Assembly (NCBI GenBank): GCA_937129145.1
Contig: CAKZMU010000061.1
Location: forward strand, 1-34,016
Source of the DNA: an uncultured Lacinutrix sp.
Lineage (GTDB): Bacteria; Bacteroidota; Bacteroidia; Flavobacteriales; Flavobacteriaceae
Length of the DNA stretch: 34,016 nucleotides
Direction: 5' to 3'
A program made the position numbers and the translations under genes. Of the stretch, positions 6,085 through 13,718 are shown in pieces (position 1 is the first letter of the stretch; each line of letters opens with the position of its first letter). Below the pieces are notes generated by a model. The model saw only the letters and a list, made by a program, of their open reading frames with translations. It was not told the DNA's origin and searched no databases.

Positions 6085-6491
6085 GGTCAGTTCTTTGATT
6101 GAAGATGTTCTGGAAATAATGAAAACCAATAGGTGCGCCTACCCAACTGAAACAACTTGGCTCTGCGCTGTTCTAAAACTGTATCAGCAGTTGTGAGTAT
6201 TCCGAAATTATATTATTACGTAGAAGCAGGTAGACAAAAACTGTGAGGGCTACCAACGTGCAGAAGATATACCTACTGATATTTAGGCAAAGAACTTTTT
6301 TAAAATACTTCTGATTATTTTGTGATCGCATCCCAAAACAACAAATGATGTAATAGTCAGGTTACTCCGAAAAAGGGTTTGTAGTAGGAGAAAATTAAGC
6401 GAACCAGAAACCTTGCGGAGACTTCATGTCTCCAAGACCCGAAGCAATGTAGTACATCTGTGTTGTGAGTGAAGCTGTAGTTCGCTTTTTT
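6085..6491 (+). ncRNA. Candidate second ncRNA, about 400 bases without a convincing gene
   Basis: No persuasive protein frame exists on either strand. Hairpins include GGTAG/CTACC near 6220-6255, GGAGAC/GTCTCC at 6417-6422 and 6428-6433, and a closing stem AAGCGAAC (6397-6404) with GTTCGCTT (6480-6487) running into a T tract. The upstream end matches a promoter at 6052-6083. It may be one RNA or several; I recognise no family. Confidence 0.45.
6397..6491 (+). terminator. Large stem ending in a T tract
   Basis: An 8-bp stem AAGCGAAC/GTTCGCTT with about 75 bases inside and a T-rich tail at 6486-6491. It ends the non-coding region just before the gene run starting at 6503. Confidence 0.55.
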
Positions 6492-6502
6492 ATTTTGATA
6501 AT

Positions 6503-6652
6503 ATGATTTCAATAACTTACAAGAAGGTTAAATGTAGTGATACAGTTACGGTTCTTTTTAGGAGCCGCGAGAAAATAAGAGCTGAACAATATTATAATAG
6601 ATTAATTAGATTACCTTATTATGAAAATGTAAAAATAGATTATGGAAAATAA
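6503..6652 (+). CDS. Hypothetical small protein (49 aa)
   Basis: Starts MISITYKKVKCSDTVTVLF; basic C-terminal half with YYNRLIRLPYY. First of a run of tiny genes joined by overlapping stops and starts, which supports its reality. No family recognised. Confidence 0.6.
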   Translation: MISITYKKVKCSDTVTVLFRSREKIRAEQYYNRLIRLPYYENVKIDYGK

Positions 6653-6779
6653 TGATTTTGTGCCAGGATTTGGTTTTATGATAAAAAGGGGCAAAGTAGT
6701 AAATTATTCTAAAACACCGCCTTTTAAAAAAGTAAATCTAAAAAAATCTTTAATTAATTGGATTAAAAAATTAATATAA
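6642..6779 (+). CDS. Hypothetical small basic protein (45 aa)
   Basis: Overlaps the previous gene by 11 bases and its stop overlaps the next start (TAATG). Lys-rich C-terminal half (FKKVNLKKSLINWIKK), possibly amphipathic. Unknown. Confidence 0.55.
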   Translation: MENNDFVPGFGFMIKRGKVVNYSKTPPFKKVNLKKSLINWIKKLI

Positions 6780-6949
6780 TGGAAGAACTAGAAGAAAAAT
6801 ACGTAGGACAAATAGTGCCTTACGGAGAATTTACTTTGAAAATTAAAAAAGTAGTTTCTGAAAACTTGGTATCGGGAGAACTATATAATAAGAAAGATAT
6901 TAGGGTTACTGATGTACATACAGTTCCTATTAAAGATATATCTTTGTAA
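6779..6949 (+). CDS. Hypothetical small protein (56 aa)
   Basis: Acidic start (MEELEEKYVGQIVPYG) and alternating hydrophobic pattern suggesting a small beta-rich fold. Joined to both neighbours by TAATG overlaps. Unknown. Confidence 0.6.
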   Translation: MEELEEKYVGQIVPYGEFTLKIKKVVSENLVSGELYNKKDIRVTDVHTVPIKDISL

Positions 6950-7098
6950 TGGAGACTGTTTATAATTATTTTGATTTGGGTGCGGGAGAATGTATGTGCT
7001 GCGGCGATAAAACAGATGAAATAATCATAGAAACAGGTATCTGTATAGACTGTACTGAAGAACAGAAATTCTATGAACTAACAATGAAAGGACTATGA
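6949..7098 (+). CDS. Small zinc-ribbon-like protein (49 aa)
   Basis: Cysteines in two groups, ECMCCGD near residue 15 and CIDC near residue 32, form a CxxC...CxxC pattern typical of a zinc ribbon. Acidic otherwise. Start shares TAATG with the previous gene, stop shares ATGA with the next. Function unknown. Confidence 0.65.
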   Translation: METVYNYFDLGAGECMCCGDKTDEIIIETGICIDCTEEQKFYELTMKGL

Positions 7099-7250
7099 AT
7101 TGGTTAATATATGAAGAGTATCTTGTTCATAAAGAATTAGAAAGACTGAAACATATATCGGCAATGGATGAACTAAAAAAATACTATACTGAAAAAGATA
7201 ATCAGTTCTTTTTAGGGTATATAGATTTTATAAATAAAAATAAATTATGA
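7095..7250 (+). CDS. Hypothetical small protein (51 aa)
   Basis: Charged, helical protein (MNWLIYEEYLVHKELERLKH) between two ATGA overlaps. No family recognised. Confidence 0.6.
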   Translation: MNWLIYEEYLVHKELERLKHISAMDELKKYYTEKDNQFFLGYIDFINKNKL

Positions 7251-7477
7251 GAAGTATTATAGACATAGATTACATAATAACCGAAGATGGGACTTACGTT
7301 GGATGGGCTAAAAATTATACGGCGGTAGTAGCGCAAGCTAAATCTGAGGAAGAATTGGAAGAAAAGATACTTGTTTCTTTAAAGGTAATGTTCAATTATA
7401 TGATTGGTCTTATAGATAAAAAAACTATTAAAACTAATCTTAAGAATAAGACCGTAGAATTAGAAAAACTAAAATAA
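7247..7477 (+). CDS. HicB-like small protein (76 aa)
   Basis: The N-terminal 45 residues (DYIITEDGTYVGWAKNY, then SEEELEEKI) follow the HicB/UPF0150 partial RNase-H-like fold: strand, turn with Asp-Gly, strand, then a helix. HicB proteins are antitoxins for HicA. No HicA-like partner and no DNA-binding domain are seen here, so it may be a solitary phage antitoxin or merely share the fold. It ends the run of tiny genes and starts inside the previous stop (ATGA). Confidence 0.6.
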   Translation: MRSIIDIDYIITEDGTYVGWAKNYTAVVAQAKSEEELEEKILVSLKVMFNYMIGLIDKKTIKTNLKNKTVELEKLK

Positions 7478-7489
7478 TAGTTAAGAAAC

Positions 7490-7520
7490 TTGCATATGTG
7501 AAACTTTTAACATATTTTTG
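7490..7520 (+). promoter_or_regulatory. Promoter, TTG-N20-TATTTTTG
   Basis: TATTTTTG at 7513-7520 fits TAnnTTTG, with TTG 20 bases upstream. Predicted transcription would begin at about the first base of the long inverted repeat that follows. Confidence 0.6.
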
Positions 7521-7523
7521 CAG

Positions 7524-7612
7524 CTTGGGAGAAATTACACTAAAAGTCTTTCTTGACGGCTAAAAACATAAATGAAATACCCTCTGACGTTAAGAAAGTA
7601 ATTTCTCCCAAG
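7524..7612 (+). promoter_or_regulatory. Leader hairpin with perfect 15-bp inverted repeat
   Basis: CTTGGGAGAAATTAC (7524-7538) is exactly complementary to 7598-7612. Inside, CTTTCTT and AAGAAAG form a further stem nearly stacked on the first. The enclosed region holds a nine-residue frame, MKYPLTLRK, at 7572-7601, whose stop lies in the 3' arm. It sits directly after the promoter and before an initiator-like gene, so a regulatory leader (attenuation-like) or a protein-binding cruciform is likely. Confidence 0.7.
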
Positions 7613-7647
7613 ATCTTACACTTACACAGGGGGATTTCGCTTTTTAT

Positions 7648-8667
7648 GTGGTCAACGATTTAATTTTAGATATACAAAGAATAGATAGTAAGCTCTATCA
7701 TGACCTTTTGGTTACTGGTGGAGATACACTTATTGCTGTGTATATCACCCTTAAAAAAAATAGAAACTCAGTACATTCATATCAACCACATGATGGTCTG
7801 AAGGGATATAGAATGCTCAAAGAATATACTAATATATCTCAGAGTGTTCTTAGAAAGAATATACCACTGTTAATGGAGCTCGGTCTTTGCCGTTTTCTAC
7901 GTAACGGTGGTTTTTTTATGCTCGGCAACGAAAAAACCAAAGGTAAAAAAAAGAAATTAGTTCCAATAACCGTAGATAAAAAATTCACAAAAACAAAACT
8001 AAATGTAATAAACGTAAGAGTAGATTCCTACCACAAACTACAAGAAAACATTATTCCGATAAAGGAAAGGCAAAGAGAAACAATGATTAAATTTTCTAAC
8101 GGGGAGCCGTTGGACCACTATGAAAGACATACCTTAAAGCTTTTGGCTGATAGAGGTATTTTGACTGTGGATGACCTCAACATTGCATATAACATTTCGC
8201 TATCGAATATTAAAATGTCAAAACTTGTTGGCAACGGTAAGGTATCTAAAAGTACAGGACAGTACTATAAAAACAAATTAAGGGAAAATAACCTCATACA
8301 GACCCGTAGACACTTTCAAATTATTGTTCCGATTCAGATGCCCTATCAGTATTATCAGGACAACAGGGACGCTCTATCGAAGGTATATGGACACGTAACC
8401 TATCGTATGGGATACATTTGTATTGAACACGCCAATGAATTTCGCTGTACCTCACAAGGAGATGAGAAATATCCGTCACTCCCCTTTTTATCCAAAGAAA
8501 GAGTTTCGGCGAAAGATACTTATACCCATGATAGAATGGAGAGAAACTGCAAAGGGTTTCCCCGCCTGACGGCGTGGCTCCCCAAGAAGGAGAACAGTAT
8601 GTATAATAAAGGTAAAGATGTAATAGATGGTGCAACTGTACTTTCTGATAATAATAAAAGAATCTAG
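7648..8667 (+). CDS. Winged-helix, replication initiator-like protein, GTG start (339 aa)
   Basis: I do not recognise an exact family. Residues about 54-90 (YRMLKEYTNISQSVLRKNIPLL, then GLCRFLRNGGFFML) have the winged-helix shape found at the start of replication initiators. A second HTH-like unit lies at about 195-225 (SKSTGQYYKNKLRENNLIQTRR). The protein is basic. An overlapping ATG at 7646 gives only five codons, so the GTG at 7648 is chosen. The gene stands alone behind a promoter and long hairpin. Near its 3' end (about 8560-8585) there is a GC-rich patch with a CGCC/GGCG hairpin, unlike the surroundings. DNA-binding is likely; initiator function is inference. Confidence 0.7.
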   Translation: MVNDLILDIQRIDSKLYHDLLVTGGDTLIAVYITLKKNRNSVHSYQPHDGLKGYRMLKEYTNISQSVLRKNIPLLMELGLCRFLRNGGFFMLGNEKTKGKKKKLVPITVDKKFTKTKLNVINVRVDSYHKLQENIIPIKERQRETMIKFSNGEPLDHYERHTLKLLADRGILTVDDLNIAYNISLSNIKMSKLVGNGKVSKSTGQYYKNKLRENNLIQTRRHFQIIVPIQMPYQYYQDNRDALSKVYGHVTYRMGYICIEHANEFRCTSQGDEKYPSLPFLSKERVSAKDTYTHDRMERNCKGFPRLTAWLPKKENSMYNKGKDVIDGATVLSDNNKRI

Positions 8668-8672
8668 TTGGT

Positions 8673-8822
8673 ATGAAAAAAAATAAAAAAATCCCACAGC
8701 CCCTATTATCATTGAGTTCGCTGTACAACAACAGAACAAGGATAAATGCCCCCGAAGAATTTAGGGAAGTAGAGTATGATGGTACAGTACATCCATGGCT
8801 TATACAATCTAAATATTTGTAA
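8673..8822 (+). CDS. Hypothetical small protein (49 aa)
   Basis: Begins MKKNKKIPQPLLSLSSLYN, with an acidic middle (PEEFREVEYDG). It starts six bases after the previous gene and ends just before a strong promoter. Unknown. Confidence 0.55.
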   Translation: MKKNKKIPQPLLSLSSLYNNRTRINAPEEFREVEYDGTVHPWLIQSKYL

Positions 8823-8837
8823 ATAATTACTTTTTTA

Positions 8838-8869
8838 TTTGGTGGTAACGTTCAAATTGATTATCTTTG
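8838..8869 (+). promoter_or_regulatory. Strong promoter, TTTG-N20-TATCTTTG
   Basis: TTTG at 8838-8841 and TATCTTTG at 8862-8869, exactly 20 bases apart: a full match to the Bacteroidota consensus. The ATG of the next gene is four bases after the box. It probably drives the long replication operon that follows. Confidence 0.85.
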
Positions 8870-8873
8870 CTTA

Positions 8874-8996
8874 ATGGAAGAAGATTTTATAAATGGTATA
8901 TGTGTAGCTAAAAATATTTCAGAGTGTCCTTATTGTACAGATAGATGTGAAGCTTTTACGAATGCCCTTGAATATAATGATTTAATTAGAGACTAG
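8874..8996 (+). CDS. Small cysteine-rich protein, likely leaderless (40 aa)
   Basis: Contains C10 and a CPYCTDRC motif near residues 18-25, a possible compact zinc site. The ATG lies four bases after the -7 box, so transcription would start at or next to the start codon. First gene of the operon. Function unknown. Confidence 0.65.
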   Translation: MEEDFINGICVAKNISECPYCTDRCEAFTNALEYNDLIRD

Positions 8997-8999
8997 ATT

Positions 9000-9167
9000 A
9001 TGAACTACAAAAGAATAACTAAAATAGAACAATTAAAAAGAGGCGACATTATAAGACACGTAAGCGGAGGACAATCATATGTAGTGGACTCAACATATGG
9101 TGACAGGGCTACAGCTACTGTAACCAAAGATTTAACTAACGCACAGGAATGGGAAGTACTAAGATGA
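9000..9167 (+). CDS. Hypothetical small protein (55 aa)
   Basis: LKRGDIIRHVSGGQSYVVDS and TATVTKDL suggest a small beta-barrel of the kind found in many phage accessory proteins. Starts three bases after the previous stop and overlaps the next gene (ATGA). Confidence 0.6.
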   Translation: MNYKRITKIEQLKRGDIIRHVSGGQSYVVDSTYGDRATATVTKDLTNAQEWEVLR

Positions 9168-9319
9168 AAAAATCACCTATAGGAATAGAGCCCAAGAACA
9201 TTTGGGAGAGTAGAAGGTTTCAAAACTTACAATCTGCTATTGAAAGATATAATGAAGCTATGTTTCCAATTCCTGTAGAATGGATAGAAGAGTATAACGA
9301 ATTTGTAAATAGATTGTAA
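9164..9319 (+). CDS. Hypothetical small protein (51 aa)
   Basis: Helical, mixed charge (NIWESRRFQNLQSAIERYNE). ATGA overlap with the previous gene, three bases before the next. Unknown. Confidence 0.6.
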   Translation: MKKSPIGIEPKNIWESRRFQNLQSAIERYNEAMFPIPVEWIEEYNEFVNRL

Positions 9320-9322
9320 ATT

Positions 9323-9523
9323 ATGGAAACAAAATTATCAGCAGCAATAAAAGTACTAAGAGAAGAACTTCAAAAAGATGAAGGTTATTATAACTCTTGG
9401 AAAGCTAATATAGCAATGGCGTTCGTAGACGAAATAAACTCCGCCCCAGATGTCTTTAAGAATGATTTACACAATAATGCCAACAACGCGGCGGATAGAT
9501 TTTTACAAAATTTAATTGGATAA
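9323..9523 (+). CDS. Hypothetical protein (66 aa)
   Basis: Helical protein (IKVLREELQKDEGYYNSWKA). The pattern 'W..nIAMAF.DE' with later 'NNAADRFLQNL' recurs in phage proteins of unknown function, and I cannot attach a role. Confidence 0.65.
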   Translation: METKLSAAIKVLREELQKDEGYYNSWKANIAMAFVDEINSAPDVFKNDLHNNANNAADRFLQNLIG

Positions 9524-9524
9524 T

Positions 9525-9707
9525 ATGAAAGAAAGTGAAATAACCAAAATATTAGTTGAACTTAATGGAGAGGTTGTAGATATTACAGATTTATCACGTG
9601 AAGAATATGAAATGTTCTTAAAAAGAATGCATCAACTAATAATTGCATACAAATCCGTAGTTGGATACGAAGATATAGATAAAATAGCTAACAGATCAAG
9701 AGATTAA
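9525..9707 (+). CDS. Hypothetical small protein (60 aa)
   Basis: Acidic helical protein (LSREEYEMFLKRMHQLI). The ATG at 9525, two bases after the previous stop, is preferred over a TTG three codons upstream. Unknown. Confidence 0.6.
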   Translation: MKESEITKILVELNGEVVDITDLSREEYEMFLKRMHQLIIAYKSVVGYEDIDKIANRSRD

Positions 9708-9710
9708 ATT

Positions 9711-10046
9711 ATGAACAGAAAACAATTTTTACGTAACATAGGATTAGGAGCAACAGCTACATTATTACCAATTAGTTTATTTTCTAATAACGAACCCAAT
9801 TATATTAATAGTGATAAATTGGAATACCTAACAAGTAGAGGTATTCCAATTGAAGATAAAACTATTATATTAGATAAACCTTTTAATATTATTGACGGAA
9901 CTTACATCAATAAGTGTAAAGTATATCCATCTGATAGTTTTCCTTTATATTCACCTTTGTTTATCTTAAATTTTAAAGTTAAAGATTATTATATAACAAA
10001 TTCTTCTATAGATGGTCAAAGTAGAACTGGAATAGTAAAGATATAA
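9711..10046 (+). CDS. Predicted exported protein with Tat-like signal (111 aa)
   Basis: The start MNRKQFLRNIGLGATATLLP is like Bacteroidota Tat signal peptides (R-K-x-F-L-R-N-I-G-L-G), although the twin arginine is RK. The remainder is short and beta-rich (IEDKTIILDKPFNII, ITNSSIDGQ), like a few rungs of a parallel beta-helix. A phage-encoded exported or membrane-anchored protein of unknown role. It may be a shortened remnant of a longer host-derived gene. Shares its last base with the helicase start (TAATG). Confidence 0.65.
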   Translation: MNRKQFLRNIGLGATATLLPISLFSNNEPNYINSDKLEYLTSRGIPIEDKTIILDKPFNIIDGTYINKCKVYPSDSFPLYSPLFILNFKVKDYYITNSSIDGQSRTGIVKI

Positions 10047-11551
10047 TGAGTTATAAACCATTCCCAAAGCAAGAATCAGCCATTGATAAAATGGTTAAAT
10101 TTCTTAATAGTAAGACTGCTAAGAAAGGTATATTTGTATATCCAACTTCATTTGGCAAGTCGGTGGTTATTGCGAACGTAGCTCAAAAATTTCCTGAAAA
10201 GTACTTTATAAATATTGTGCCTAAAAAAGAACTCCTCGCTCAAAACTACGAGAAATATACATCTTACGGTTTTGAGGCTTCTATATGTTCGGCATCTTTC
10301 GGGAGTGATGAAGTAAGTAAAGTTACATTTTCAACAGTAGGTACTTTAAAAAAACATTTAAACTTCTTTAAAGATAAAGATGTAGTTATACTTATCGATG
10401 AATGCCATGTAGGAAGTTTAAGAGGCTCACAGCTCGATAAATTCCAAAAAGGTATTAAGAGGTGTAAACTTGTTGGAACCAGTGCTACGCCTCTCAGATT
10501 AAAGTCCTCGATGGGTGGAAGTGAACTTCGGATGATGAACAGAATGCGAGATTGTCTTTATTCGTCTATCGAGGATGTGGTGCAGATAAAGGACATGGTC
10601 GATGAAGGCAAATGGTCCAAATTGATTTACGAGGTAGAGGATGTTGACGAATCTTTTCTACAATTGAATACAACAGGTACCGATTTTACGGTATCTTCTT
10701 TAAAACGTTTTTCGGAAGCCAACGGATTAATAGACAAATGTGTTGCCGCAACAAAAAGACTAAGAGAAGAGGGTAGAAACTCAACACTAGTTTATTTATC
10801 ATCGATAGATGAAGCAGAAGAAATGGCTAGGAAATTAGATTTCTGCGAGGCTCTACATTCAAAATTAAATAAAAAAGACAGGGATAGGATTGTCAAAGAT
10901 TTCAGAGAAGGCAGGTTAAAAACAATAGCTAATATTGGAGTTTTAATAGAGGGATTTGATTACCCTTTACTATCTTCAATAATACATGCACGACCCACCA
11001 ACTCCATTACCATCTGGTATCAATCCCTGGGCAGGGGCGTTAGGGTACATATTAATAAAAAAGATTGTAAAATAGTAGATATATCTGGAAATTTCAATAA
11101 ATTCGGTAAAATAGAGGATATTACTTTTGAAAATCACGATTGGTGTGGTGGCTGGGCTGCGTTTTCGGGAGATAGGCTACTTACAAATTATCCACTGAAC
11201 AGTAAGATAGTACCAACAAAACAATCGTTGCAAGAGGCATATGAAAGAAAACAACGTAAAGAAGACCCACTTAATCCAGTTTTCAACTTTGGACAATTCA
11301 AAAATAAGCACTTGATGGATTTATTAAAAGATAAAACTTTTGACTACAAAAGTAAGATGACAGTTGGAGCCCGTGTTAAAAATTACATACATTGGATCGT
11401 AGAAGAGGATAAAAAAGGTACCTTTACTTTCTATGGTGCCGCAGGAGAATTATTAAAAAAAGCTATATATCAATACCTTAAACTACCAATACCACAGCAA
11501 AGTAAAGAAGTTATTAAAACTAAGAGTAATTATTTTAAAATACCTTTTTAG
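10046..11551 (+). CDS. SF2 DEAD/DEAH-box helicase with C-terminal DUF3820-like part (501 aa)
   Basis: ATP-dependent DNA helicase/translocase, probably for replication or recombination. Motif I is PTSFGKS at 33-39, motif II DECH at 118-121, motif III SAT at 146-148, and motif VI QSLGRGVR is near 328-335, with a GFDYPLL motif V region before it. This is the UvsW/RecG-like SF2 layout, but without more sequence comparison I call only the superfamily. The C-terminal segment around residues 410-460 (FNFGQFKNKHLMDLL, then YIHWIVEE) resembles the small DUF3820 domain found on phage exonucleases and helicases. Confidence 0.88.
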   Translation: MSYKPFPKQESAIDKMVKFLNSKTAKKGIFVYPTSFGKSVVIANVAQKFPEKYFINIVPKKELLAQNYEKYTSYGFEASICSASFGSDEVSKVTFSTVGTLKKHLNFFKDKDVVILIDECHVGSLRGSQLDKFQKGIKRCKLVGTSATPLRLKSSMGGSELRMMNRMRDCLYSSIEDVVQIKDMVDEGKWSKLIYEVEDVDESFLQLNTTGTDFTVSSLKRFSEANGLIDKCVAATKRLREEGRNSTLVYLSSIDEAEEMARKLDFCEALHSKLNKKDRDRIVKDFREGRLKTIANIGVLIEGFDYPLLSSIIHARPTNSITIWYQSLGRGVRVHINKKDCKIVDISGNFNKFGKIEDITFENHDWCGGWAAFSGDRLLTNYPLNSKIVPTKQSLQEAYERKQRKEDPLNPVFNFGQFKNKHLMDLLKDKTFDYKSKMTVGARVKNYIHWIVEEDKKGTFTFYGAAGELLKKAIYQYLKLPIPQQSKEVIKTKSNYFKIPF

Positions 11552-11554
11552 ATT

Positions 11555-11677
11555 ATGGATATTAAACCTATAAGTTTAGAATTTAATAAATATATAAAGG
11601 AGCAAATAGAATTACAAGATTTTTATCGTAGTTTACTCTGGAAAATAGTGATGTCAGAATTAATGATTAAAGAATGA
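11555..11677 (+). CDS. Hypothetical small protein (40 aa)
   Basis: MDIKPISLEFNKYIKEQIEL and a helical remainder. Starts three bases after the helicase and overlaps the next gene (ATGA). Unknown. Confidence 0.5.
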   Translation: MDIKPISLEFNKYIKEQIELQDFYRSLLWKIVMSELMIKE

Positions 11678-12042
11678 AAGAAAAAGAAACACCGTATGGT
11701 AAAGTAACCTTAGAAGAACTACGCGAGGCCGTAGAGTATTGTTTCAGGGAAAAACCTGTGGAAGATGCAAAGAAAGGATTAGGGGATTTTATAGATGTCT
11801 ATGAAGACAAAGACCAATTGTCATTCTCTATAAAAACTATTAAAAAAGACGGGAAAGGACGACATATGAATATTAGAACTGGTGTAGGGGGATTTATAAA
11901 AGCTTATGACATGGCACCTTGGGCAATGAGATTAATGCCTGTCAAATTTAATGGAGTACTGTTGGAAGGAGAACCTCTAGAAGAATTTTGGACACAATTT
12001 AACGAGTTGAAAGAAAATTATGATAGTAACAAAAACGATTAA
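11674..12042 (+). CDS. Hypothetical protein (122 aa)
   Basis: Mixed-charge protein with a Gly-containing middle (IRTGVGGFIKAYDMAPW). Overlaps both neighbours. No family recognised. Confidence 0.7.
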   Translation: MKEKETPYGKVTLEELREAVEYCFREKPVEDAKKGLGDFIDVYEDKDQLSFSIKTIKKDGKGRHMNIRTGVGGFIKAYDMAPWAMRLMPVKFNGVLLEGEPLEEFWTQFNELKENYDSNKND

Positions 12043-12235
12043 AATAACTGCCAAGGAAATTATTAAGGATTATATCTGTAAAACAGAAGGGTTAACTACA
12101 TTCGAATACCTTAAAAAATACGGCTTAGACGAATGGGACAAAAGACTACATTGGAATATAGTAGAGTCTGGAGACCATGATAAAGGAACATATAATCAGT
12201 ACCTAGCTTCACTTGAAATAACTTTAGAAGAATGA
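12020..12235 (+). CDS. Hypothetical protein (71 aa)
   Basis: Overlaps the previous gene by 23 bases and the next by four. Acidic and aromatic in its second half (YGLDEWDKRLHWNIVE). Unknown. Confidence 0.65.
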   Translation: MIVTKTIKITAKEIIKDYICKTEGLTTFEYLKKYGLDEWDKRLHWNIVESGDHDKGTYNQYLASLEITLEE

Positions 12236-12450
12236 TATTCAACTACCACCCAATATTAGGTTTGCAATACTATACTTTCGAGGACGAAATTTTTCAAATT
12301 AGTATAGTGCCTCAGAATATTACCGATAAAACCACAAAGGAATTAATAGAGGAGTGGAGGTATTGGCAGAAAGGGGTAGGAATACAATTCTTAGATTCAT
12401 CAAAACCTAAAATAGAAGAATTATCATTACCAATATACTCAAATTTTTAA
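12232..12450 (+). CDS. Hypothetical protein (72 aa)
   Basis: Aromatic-rich (NYHPILGLQYYTFEDEIF) with a helical LIEEWRYWQK segment. ATGA start overlap; three bases to the next gene. Unknown. Confidence 0.65.
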   Translation: MIFNYHPILGLQYYTFEDEIFQISIVPQNITDKTTKELIEEWRYWQKGVGIQFLDSSKPKIEELSLPIYSNF

Positions 12451-12453
12451 ATT

Positions 12454-12786
12454 ATGAAAGAAAAAGCTAAATGTGTAGAATTATCTACTGAGGAACTTGC
12501 AGAATTTATACAGAGAAGTAAAGAAAGAGATATATCCAGTCTATTTGAAAATATGAAAGGATATATAGAACAGCTACAAGAAGAAAATGAAAGGCTACAA
12601 GCACTTATTTTACAATTTTATAGTAGATTTTCAGAGTTTGAAGAATCAACTGAAAAATATATGGAAGATGCCACATATGAAGAAGTAAGCAGATTAAAAG
12701 ATAGACTTCACGGTTTAGATGTAATAAAAAGAAATTACGCTGAACATTTCAATATAACGACAATGCGCAATGGAACAACAGAATAA
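12454..12786 (+). CDS. Coiled-coil protein (110 aa)
   Basis: Residues about 30-60 (MKGYIEQLQEENERLQALI) form a clear coiled coil with further helical heptads after it; acidic overall. Such small coiled-coil proteins are common in phage early operons. Unknown role. Overlaps the next gene by 17 bases. Confidence 0.7.
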   Translation: MKEKAKCVELSTEELAEFIQRSKERDISSLFENMKGYIEQLQEENERLQALILQFYSRFSEFEESTEKYMEDATYEEVSRLKDRLHGLDVIKRNYAEHFNITTMRNGTTE

Positions 12787-12997
12787 TTATCTAGTACATT
12801 GGTATAATTATCAAGAAGATTTTATATACGATGATTACCATTGGTGCTCACATTCCTTGAAGTGGTATTATGACCCTCTAAAAATAGAAAGTTATTGGCA
12901 ACAGAACTTTGAAAGATTATGGTCAGTAACAGAAAATCAGGTAAAACAGTTCTGCGAAGAACAAAACATAGAAAAAATTTGGTACGAAACTATTTAA
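12770..12997 (+). CDS. Hypothetical Trp/Tyr-rich protein (75 aa)
   Basis: Very aromatic (WYNYQEDFIYDDYHWCSHS) and acidic. No family recognised. Confidence 0.65.
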   Translation: MEQQNNYLVHWYNYQEDFIYDDYHWCSHSLKWYYDPLKIESYWQQNFERLWSVTENQVKQFCEEQNIEKIWYETI

Positions 12998-13013
12998 CAA
13001 TATTATTATCGCT

Positions 13014-13718
13014 ATGATTGAAAAAGAAAATTTAGAAAAAGATTCTTATTATTTTGGAGAGTGTAGAAATTCTAATATAGCGATGTGGGATGGTACTAAT
13101 TTTTTATTTATAAACAAAAATTTTGATAAGTATTATCTTGAAGATATAGAATTATATAAAGATGATTCTACTTATGATGAATTTAAACCTTTTCAAAAAA
13201 TAAAATTTCCAACTTATTTAAAAGATAAAAATAAGTTTTATCTAAGTACAGAAAAATACCTAAAAGGGGAAGAATGGAGAGATATTATAGGCTATGAAGG
13301 ACTATATAAAATCTCTAATTTTGGGAGAGTGAAAAACAATAAAGAATTAATAAAAAAGCAAAACTATAGTTTTGGATATTTACAAGTTGGCCTTACAAAG
13401 AATAAGAAAATTTATAATATAAGAGTTCACAGGGAAGTTTTCAAATCTTTCAAAGGTAAATTTACAACTAAAAAAAATGAAATAAATCATATAAATGGGA
13501 TAAAAACAGATAATAGAGTAGAAAATCTAGAAAAAGAATCTAGAAAAGGAAATGCTACTAAAATGTATAATAACAGCAACAGTTTTAAAAATAAAATAAC
13601 AAAAAAAATTAAAACAAAGATAAAAAAAGATATTGATAGTGGGCTAATGACACAAACCCAAATAGCTAGTAAATATGGAATATCTCAATCTGTTGTTTCA
13701 ACTATAAAAAATAAATGA
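13014..13718 (+). CDS. HNH homing endonuclease with NUMOD4, fused to a foreign N-terminal region (234 aa)
   Basis: Residues 86-135 are a NUMOD4 DNA-binding repeat (EEWRDIIGYEGLYKISNFGR). The HNH core follows with VHR at 138-140 and NHINGIKTDNRVENL at 158-172. The C terminus (213-231, TQTQIASKYGISQSVVST) is an HTH targeting module. The first 85 residues (YYFGECRNSNIAMWDGTNF, then FKPFQKIKF) look like a separate small phage protein with a 'G.cRN..iAmWdG..F' pattern. The endonuclease therefore seems to have landed near the end of, and fused to, another gene. Overlaps the following gene by four bases. Confidence 0.85.
   Translation: MIEKENLEKDSYYFGECRNSNIAMWDGTNFLFINKNFDKYYLEDIELYKDDSTYDEFKPFQKIKFPTYLKDKNKFYLSTEKYLKGEEWRDIIGYEGLYKISNFGRVKNNKELIKKQNYSFGYLQVGLTKNKKIYNIRVHREVFKSFKGKFTTKKNEINHINGIKTDNRVENLEKESRKGNATKMYNNSNSFKNKITKKIKTKIKKDIDSGLMTQTQIASKYGISQSVVSTIKNK

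Noticed and set aside
5978..6196. Open frame of 72 codons with many Leu and Phe
   Set aside because: It starts inside the terminator stem and T run of the first candidate ncRNA, begins with GTG, and its apparent membrane character comes only from T-rich sequence.
6085..6491. tmRNA, RNase P RNA or group I intron
   Set aside because: None of the conserved signatures I know (tRNA-like ends with GTTCRA, the RNase P core, intron P7/P3 elements) could be found.
7247..7477. Complete HicAB toxin-antitoxin pair
   Set aside because: Only a HicB-like fold is present; no HicA-like double-stranded RNA-binding toxin lies next to it.
7646..7663. ATG at 7646 as start of the initiator-like gene
   Set aside because: That frame stops after five codons; the long frame uses the overlapping GTG at 7648.
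8321..8739. Two minus-strand open frames
   Set aside because: They oppose the 3' end of the initiator-like gene and the next small gene, both of which have better composition and context.
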